This document shows positions 59,178 through 64,000 of a stretch of 64,000 nt of DNA, piece by piece; position 1 is the stretch's first letter, and each line of letters begins with the position of its first letter. A program made the position numbers and the translations under genes. The stretch lies in NCBI RefSeq assembly GCF_002866065.1, contig NZ_LNJZ01000002.1:62001-126000 (forward strand), written 5' to 3'. The notes beneath the pieces were generated by a model. That model searched no databases. It was not told the DNA's origin and saw only the letters and a program-made list of their open reading frames with translations. This stretch comes from Thiopseudomonas denitrificans (GTDB lineage Bacteria; Pseudomonadota; Gammaproteobacteria; Pseudomonadales; Pseudomonadaceae).

Positions 59178-59356
59178 GCTTGACCTCCGCCGGTACGGGC
59201 AGTACCTGATGTTGATAACGGGGGCGGGCAGAAGTGCAGTTGCTTCCTGTTCGCCATTTTTGGCAGCAGACCTCTGGTATTTGGCGCTGTCAGGGTCCAG
59301 AATATCACGATTGCTGCCCGCTCTGTTGTGGGCCGTTAGTCGTTTTGGAGACCCAG

Positions 59357-60760
59357 ATGTTGAAGTCGCTCGCATTAATAGAACAACACCATGTGAAATG
59401 GATTGACCTTCGTTTTACCGATATTCGCGGGCAGCAACATCACCTCACCCTCCCGGCACGCAACCTGGATGAAGACTTTTTCGAGCAGGGTGCCATGTTT
59501 GACGGCTCTTCCATGCCCGGCTGGAAAGGTATCGAAGCCTCCGACATGCTGTTGCTGCCGGATGACGACAGCGCGGTACTCGATCCCTTCACCGAAGAAA
59601 GAACCCTGATCCTGATGTGTGACGTGATCGAGCCTTCGACCATGCAGGGCTATGACCGTGACCCGCGTGCGTTGGCCCAGCGCGCCGAGGACTACCTCAA
59701 GGCCACGGGCATCGGCGACAGCTTCTGGGTCGGCCCGGAGCCGGAGTTCTTCATCTTTGACCAGGTGCAATACAAGGCTGAAATGTCTGGCGCCATGTTC
59801 AAGATCCACTCCGCGCAGGCGGCCTGGAACAGCGATGCCGAGCTGGAAGGTGGTAACCGTGGCCATCGCATTGCCGTGCGCGGCGGCTACATGCCGGTAG
59901 CGCCCAACGACCCCGACCACGAAATTCGCACCGCGATGTGCAACGCGCTGGAAGAAATGGGCCAGGAAGTCGAGGTGCACCACCATGAGGTGGCCACCGC
60001 CGGCCAGAACGAAATCGGCGTCAGGTTCAACACCCTGGTGACCAAGGCCGACGAGGTGCAAACCCTCAAATACGTGGTGCGCAACGTCGCTGATGCCTAC
60101 GGCCGCACCGCCACCTTCATGCCCAAACCGCTGCACGGCGACAACGGTTCCGGCATGCACGTACACATGTCGATCACCGCCGACGGCAAGAACATCTTTG
60201 CCGGCGAAGGCTATTCCGGCCTGTCCGACGCGGCGCTGTACTTCATCGGCGGCATCATCAAGCATGCCAAGGCGCTGAACGCCCTGACCAACCCCTCGAC
60301 CAACTCCTACAAGCGCCTGGTGCCGGGTTTCGAAGCTCCGGTGATGCTGGCCTACTCGGCACGCAACCGCTCGGCTTCCGTGCGCATTCCCTACGTCACC
60401 AGCCCGCGTGCCCGCCGCATCGAAGCCCGTTTTCCCGACCCGTCCGCCAACCCCTATCTGGCCTTTGCCGCGCTGCTGATGGCCGGGCTGGACGGCATCC
60501 AGAACCGCATCCACCCCGGTGATCCGGCCGACAAGAACCTGTACGATCTGCCACCGGAAGAGTCACGGCACATTCCGCAGGTGTGTGGCAGCCTCAAGGA
60601 AGCGCTGGATGCGCTGGATCAGGATCGCGACTTCCTGCTGCGCGGCGGCGTGTTCAGCAACGATTTCATTGATGCCTACATCGAACTGAAGGCCGCTGAA
60701 GAGCTGCGCGTGCGCACCTTCGTTCACCCGCTGGAATACGAGCTGTACTACAGCTGCTGA
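59357..60760 (+). CDS. glnA: Glutamine synthetase, type I
   Basis: Central ammonium-assimilation enzyme forming glutamine from glutamate, ammonia and ATP as a dodecamer. The 467 residues match E. coli GlnA (469). Motifs include [20 protein letters not shown], the ATP-binding-type [16 protein letters not shown] and [10 protein letters not shown]. The adenylylation tyrosine lies in [10 protein letters not shown] near residue 395, so GlnE-type control is expected. ATG 59357 has GGAG at 59347-59350; an earlier in-frame start at 59234 gives a non-family N-terminus. I looked for, but did not find, a good sigma-54 site. Confidence 0.98.
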   Translation: MLKSLALIEQHHVKWIDLRFTDIRGQQHHLTLPARNLDEDFFEQGAMFDGSSMPGWKGIEASDMLLLPDDDSAVLDPFTEERTLILMCDVIEPSTMQGYDRDPRALAQRAEDYLKATGIGDSFWVGPEPEFFIFDQVQYKAEMSGAMFKIHSAQAAWNSDAELEGGNRGHRIAVRGGYMPVAPNDPDHEIRTAMCNALEEMGQEVEVHHHEVATAGQNEIGVRFNTLVTKADEVQTLKYVVRNVADAYGRTATFMPKPLHGDNGSGMHVHMSITADGKNIFAGEGYSGLSDAALYFIGGIIKHAKALNALTNPSTNSYKRLVPGFEAPVMLAYSARNRSASVRIPYVTSPRARRIEARFPDPSANPYLAFAALLMAGLDGIQNRIHPGDPADKNLYDLPPEESRHIPQVCGSLKEALDALDQDRDFLLRGGVFSNDFIDAYIELKAAEELRVRTFVHPLEYELYYSC

Positions 60761-60778
60761 TACTGCCACAACCGGTCT

Positions 60779-60806
60779 TGCAGGCCGGTAACTGATCCGG
60801 CCTGCA
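60779..60806 (+). terminator. Hairpin after glnA
   Basis: TGCAGGCCGG (60779-60788) pairs perfectly with CCGGCCTGCA (60797-60806) across an eight-base loop, 18 bases after the stop. It is followed only by TTCACTT, so it is a weak intrinsic terminator. Confidence 0.6.
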
Positions 60807-60853
60807 TTCACTTGCGCCCGTGCGGTGCTGCTTTGCTGTAATACCCTATCCTC

Positions 60854-61723
60854 ATGCATTACATTTTTCCGTTGCTGGCCGTGCTGTCCTGGGCCGGCAA
60901 CACTGTCATCACCAAAATGTCCGCCAGCAGCATCGAGCCGACCGAAATCGGCTTTTACCGCTGGCTCCTGGCCTGGCTGTTGATGACTCCCTTCATGCTG
61001 CGCCCGACGCTGCGCAACTGGTGGCGCATCCGCCCGCACCTGGGCAAGATCTTCATCATGGGCACCCTGGGCATGGCCATGTTCCAGAGCCTGATGTACT
61101 TTGCCGCCCAGTACACCACAGCGGCCAACATCGGCATCATCCAGGCGCTGATTCCTGGCATCTCGCTGGTACTGGCCCTCATGCTGCTCAGGCAACGGCT
61201 GACCCCGGCGGCCATCGTTGGTGCCGCCACCGCCTTTATCGGCGTGCTGCTGGTGGTGTCCAACGGCCAGCTGGGGCAACTGGTGCAACAGGGGCTCAAC
61301 CGTGGCGATGCCCTGATGGTTGGCGCGGTGTTGTCCTATGCCCTGTACAGCACCCTGCTCAAGCACTGGCAGGTAGCAATCTCCGCCATGCAGATGATGT
61401 ACCTGCAAATGCTGGCCGCCATCATCGTGCAGCTGCCATTGTTCTTGTTGCAGCCGAAAACCGGGCTGAACATGGACAACATCCCGCTGGTGCTCTACGC
61501 CTGCCTGGCCGCCTCGATGATCGCGCCGCTGGCCTGGATGCATGGCGTGCGCCTGATGGGCCCGAGCCGCATTGCCATCTTCTTCAACCTGATGCCGATC
61601 CTCAGCCTGTTCATTGCCGCCCTGACGCTGGGCGAGGCGATCGAGCTGTACCACTGGATCGGCACCGCCATCATCCTGCTGGGCGTGTTCCTTGCCGAAC
61701 GCTGGAAGGGCAAGCCGGCCTGA
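60854..61723 (+). CDS. EamA-family (DMT) transporter
   Basis: A 289-residue inner-membrane protein with ten hydrophobic segments arranged as two EamA repeats (about 3-135 and 150-285). It belongs to the drug/metabolite transporter superfamily; the substrate cannot be predicted. Typical segments are LAVLSWAGNTVITKM, IGFYRWLLAWLLMTP and LMPILSLFIAALTLGEAIE. No strong ribosome-binding site was seen before the ATG. Confidence 0.9.
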   Translation: MHYIFPLLAVLSWAGNTVITKMSASSIEPTEIGFYRWLLAWLLMTPFMLRPTLRNWWRIRPHLGKIFIMGTLGMAMFQSLMYFAAQYTTAANIGIIQALIPGISLVLALMLLRQRLTPAAIVGAATAFIGVLLVVSNGQLGQLVQQGLNRGDALMVGAVLSYALYSTLLKHWQVAISAMQMMYLQMLAAIIVQLPLFLLQPKTGLNMDNIPLVLYACLAASMIAPLAWMHGVRLMGPSRIAIFFNLMPILSLFIAALTLGEAIELYHWIGTAIILLGVFLAERWKGKPA

Positions 61724-61787
61724 GCCAGCGCGACGCGGCGGCAATCTTGCATGTTGACGCATGGCTTGTTAGGGTTCACGGCAAAAC

Positions 61788-61814
61788 ACCCGCAACACCG
61801 ACGTGCGGGTTTTT
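61788..61814 (+). terminator. Rho-independent terminator of the EamA gene
   Basis: ACCCGCA (61788-61794) pairs with TGCGGGT (61804-61810), followed by TTTT and a further T-run. It lies only 39 bases before the start of the next gene. Confidence 0.85.
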
Positions 61815-61852
61815 GTTTTAAACGCGACTGATATCAGGTACTGGAAAACAGC

Positions 61853-62236
61853 ATGGCAAGTTTTGATATTCAAGGTGAAATACACAGCATCGACGAAACG
61901 CGCACCTACGGCCAGAACGGCTTCACCAAGCGTGAATTTGTCATCAAACTGACCGGCGAGGGCGAAAACCCCAGCTACCCCAACTATGTGGCGCTGGAGC
62001 TGGTCAAGGACAAATGTGCGCTGCTCGACAGCTACCGGCAAGGCGACGAGGTCAAGGTGGCCTTCAACCTCGGGGGCCGGCTGTGGAGCGCACCGGGCAA
62101 GCCGGAAAAATGCTTTGTCAGCCTGCAGGCCTGGCGTATCGAAAAAACGTCTGGAGTGGCCAGCCAGGATACGGCTGATGGCTGGGGAGGCTTCGATCAG
62201 ACGCCACCGCCGAATGATGATGATTTTCCGTTCTGA
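61853..62236 (+). CDS. DUF3127 OB-fold, SSB-like protein
   Basis: A 127-residue protein with a DUF3127-like OB fold (about 2-108), visible as FDIQGEIHSIDETRTYGQNG, PNYVALELVKDKCALLDSYR and GDEVKVAFNLGGRLW. A short flexible linker ends in the acidic tip NDDDFPF. That tip is like the C-terminal SSB tail (DDDIPF) that recruits DNA-repair partners. This suggests a single-stranded DNA-binding accessory protein; direct DNA binding is inferred. It is convergent with the nuclease-like gene at 62255. Confidence 0.8.
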   Translation: MASFDIQGEIHSIDETRTYGQNGFTKREFVIKLTGEGENPSYPNYVALELVKDKCALLDSYRQGDEVKVAFNLGGRLWSAPGKPEKCFVSLQAWRIEKTSGVASQDTADGWGGFDQTPPPNDDDFPF

Positions 62237-62254
62237 TGCGGCGAAACAGGCGGA

Positions 62255-64000
62255 TCAGGGCTGGTTGAGGGTGTGGGGGTAAACCGCAGGCAGCTGGCTG
62301 AACAGGCTCTGCTGCTCCAGCAGCTTGAGCGTGGTCAGCTTCATAGAAGGCCGAATGGCGTGCGGGACTCTGTAGATCGGCTGATGCAGGGTCAGCGGCC
62401 GGCCCAGTTTGAACAGGTAATAGGCAGTGTCCGAGGTTGATGCCTTGCCGGCCATGGCCGCAGTAATGGCATGACGTGGTCCGAGGCGGACCCCCAGTAC
62501 CGGCCAGATGCGGTCAATCTGTTTGCTGTTGCTATCGCTCGGAGAAGTACGGGCCAGCGCCAGATAGCGGATTTCCTCCACCACATGCTGCTCGAATTTG
62601 CCGACAAAGGTTGCTTGCGGCATGTGATACCAGCCAGCCGTTCCCTGCTCAAAACGCTCGAAATAGTCCCGGTCACGCTCTCTTGCACCACCCAGCGAAA
62701 TCGTCATGCACAGGTCGGGGTAAAGCACCTGCTTCATGCCATGCACTGGAATACGGGCGGCATCCTGTACAAACAGGGCATCAGCCATTTCATGGGTGTA
62801 ATTGCCGGTATCACCGATCTGGCTGCGCAGATAATCCAGCAGCCAGCCATCACTGGACGCGCCGGGCAGCAAGGGAAACGCGCCAATGCCAATTTCTTTG
62901 ATGGCATCAGCGTAAGGGTTGTAATCGTCTTGTGCAAAATGCCCCGGATAAAGCGCGAATGCGCCAAATACAGGGCGGCTTTTGCGCTGATTGTCGGTGG
63001 ATGAATCATGCAGGGCGATCAGCGCATCACGATAGCGGTGCATCTGGTTGATGGCGTCGTCCGGTACAAAATCCGTGCTGTCGATATCATCTTCTTCGTA
63101 TTGATTTCGTTCAGTCTTGATACGGTATTTGGCGTCGAACAGCCAGATAAAACGCCGCTCTTTGTCGCGAGTACCGCCAGGCAGGCATACCTCCAGCACG
63201 ATATCCGGCTTCTGTGTCACCAGGTAAGAGCGGATCGAAACACCTTTGCGCGTGAATCTCGGCTCGTGGGCCAGAGAGGCGGTTACGCCATCCGAACGCT
63301 TGAAGCGGAATGCACCGGCAAAGCCGTCTTGCAGGCGGTATTCAAAAAACTCGTTGAGCTCCAGGCCGGACTTTTTGGCTGCCACTTCCTCAAAGCCCAG
63401 GTCATCCAGCAGCATCTGGCGGATACGCAGAAAGCACCAGATCTCGTAAATTTCCGCTACCGACTTCATCGACACTTCGGACTGGCCGGCCAGCACGTCC
63501 AGATAAAATTTCAGCTCCTGCCAGACGCGGTAAACACTGCTGTAACCGGTTTTTTGCTGCAACACCAGTGACTCGCCGTTCATGCCGGTGTAGTCACCAA
63601 CTTCCTGCAAAAAGCTGCGATCGAGCATCTTTTGCATCGGTTTTTGCCAGTTGTTCAGTTCCTGCAGAAAGGCATCCGACAGGCGCTGGCGGTCCGGTAC
63701 CTGATTGCCGAGGCGCAGGCGCTGTTCAAGTCCGGCCAGTTGCTGGCGGCTCTTGCTGACCACCATCTTGATGAAGCGGTTTTCCGGCGTGTCCACGCTG
63801 AGCCGTTTTTTCTCCACTCGATAGCGGCGGTCAGTGCGCTGGCTGGCCAGATCATCACGTACCCGCTCGCCCAGCCGATGCGGAATACGGCCCTTGAGCC
63901 GGTCAGCACGGCTGTAGCGGACATCTGCCTGCAAGCGGCTGTGTGGTGCCAGGCGGATGACCTGTAACCCCTGCTCGAACTTCTCGCGCAAACGGGCAAA
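62255..64000 (-). CDS. DUF2357 / PD-(D/E)XK nuclease-domain protein, 5' end outside window
   Basis: At least 581 residues are visible; the frame stays open to base 64000 on the minus strand, so the N-terminus is missing. The middle part (about 90-240) matches the DUF2357 helical region (KKRLSVDTPENRFIKMVVSK, MKSVAEIYEIWCFLRI). A PD-(D/E)XK nuclease core follows, with KPDIVLEV near residue 265 and the catalytic-type FDAKYRI near 288. Proteins of this architecture pair with McrB-type AAA+ GTPases in McrBC-like restriction systems; the partner would lie beyond 64000. A defence role is therefore inferred, not seen. The stop is 18 bases from the DUF3127 stop. Confidence 0.78.
   Translation of the reverse strand, partial: FARLREKFEQGLQVIRLAPHSRLQADVRYSRADRLKGRIPHRLGERVRDDLASQRTDRRYRVEKKRLSVDTPENRFIKMVVSKSRQQLAGLEQRLRLGNQVPDRQRLSDAFLQELNNWQKPMQKMLDRSFLQEVGDYTGMNGESLVLQQKTGYSSVYRVWQELKFYLDVLAGQSEVSMKSVAEIYEIWCFLRIRQMLLDDLGFEEVAAKKSGLELNEFFEYRLQDGFAGAFRFKRSDGVTASLAHEPRFTRKGVSIRSYLVTQKPDIVLEVCLPGGTRDKERRFIWLFDAKYRIKTERNQYEEDDIDSTDFVPDDAINQMHRYRDALIALHDSSTDNQRKSRPVFGAFALYPGHFAQDDYNPYADAIKEIGIGAFPLLPGASSDGWLLDYLRSQIGDTGNYTHEMADALFVQDAARIPVHGMKQVLYPDLCMTISLGGARERDRDYFERFEQGTAGWYHMPQATFVGKFEQHVVEEIRYLALARTSPSDSNSKQIDRIWPVLGVRLGPRHAITAAMAGKASTSDTAYYLFKLGRPLTLHQPIYRVPHAIRPSMKLTTLKLLEQQSLFSQLPAVYPHTLNQP

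Noticed and set aside
59178-59356. Sigma-54 promoter upstream of glnA
   Set aside because: Expected from nitrogen control, but no GG-N10-GC site with the right spacing and flanking bases could be found by eye.
59375-60514. 379-codon open frame antisense to glnA
   Set aside because: Mirror of glnA codons with no recognisable domain; glnA itself has full conserved motifs.
60563-61762. 399-codon open frame antisense to glnA end and the EamA gene
   Set aside because: Gln/His/Gly-rich low-complexity shadow of two real genes on the other strand.

Overview
The window looks like chromosomal DNA of a Pseudomonas-related gammaproteobacterium (Pseudomonadales). The basis is established gene order plus protein similarity recalled from memory: leuS-lptE-holA, rsmA-apaG-apaH-glpE, cpdA-yqiA-parE, serB close to parC, darP-pmbA, two DUF4124 genes beside glnA, and a two-ACT-domain SerB that closely resembles the Pseudomonas enzyme. 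No rRNA or tRNA gene was seen. Most of the window is densely packed housekeeping DNA; the accessory content sits in one contact-dependent-inhibition-like locus, several repeat arrays and the right edge.

Layout. 1-6.4 kb: the end of dxs, then cca and ahpC/ahpF, bracketed by two inverted copies of a 0.5 kb composite intergenic repeat. 6.0-13.7 kb: a leftward run of glpE-apaH-apaG-rsmA, holA-lptE, leuS and a DUF218 (ElyC-like) gene. 13.9-27.5 kb: a two-partner secretion locus. It has a TpsB transporter, a 2070-residue CdiA/FHA-like exoprotein whose C-terminus carries a GHSLG serine-hydrolase motif, a probable lipoprotein immunity gene, and then two start-less orphan cassettes that repeat parts of the exoprotein and carry alternative C-termini, with a tandemly duplicated lipoprotein gene between them. 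27.5-42.9 kb: a cyclic-nucleotide-binding protein facing cpdA, then yqiA, parE, parC, an MCE-type lipid ABC transporter (permease, ATPase, MCE protein, lipoprotein), a YtjB/AhpA-like membrane protein, serB and priA. 43.1-49.0 kb: elbB and a vitamin B12 uptake module (btuB with a cobalamin riboswitch, divergent btuF-btuC-btuD). 49.1-57.4 kb: a TerC-family protein, an ABC-F ATPase, a MITE-like element, an MliC-like lysozyme inhibitor, galE, darP, pmbA and cmoM. 58-64 kb: two DUF4124 proteins, glnA, an EamA transporter, an SSB-like DUF3127 protein and the C-terminal part of a DUF2357/PD-(D/E)XK nuclease-like protein cut by the window edge.

Two features stand out. First, the toxin locus: the main exoprotein ends in a predicted alpha/beta-hydrolase with a plausible Ser-Asp-His triad, followed by a probable periplasmic lipoprotein immunity gene. 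Downstream direct repeats of 981 bp and 375 bp, collinear without indels, give obvious crossover sites for swapping C-termini. Second, a family of paired-dyad repeats occurs as single units (32.0 and 43.0 kb) and as tandem arrays with an exact 95-bp period (50.0, 54.3 and 57.4 kb). Their hairpin arms vary in sequence but keep symmetry, and one array supplies the stop codon of galE. A different hairpin repeat supplies the stop codon of holA.
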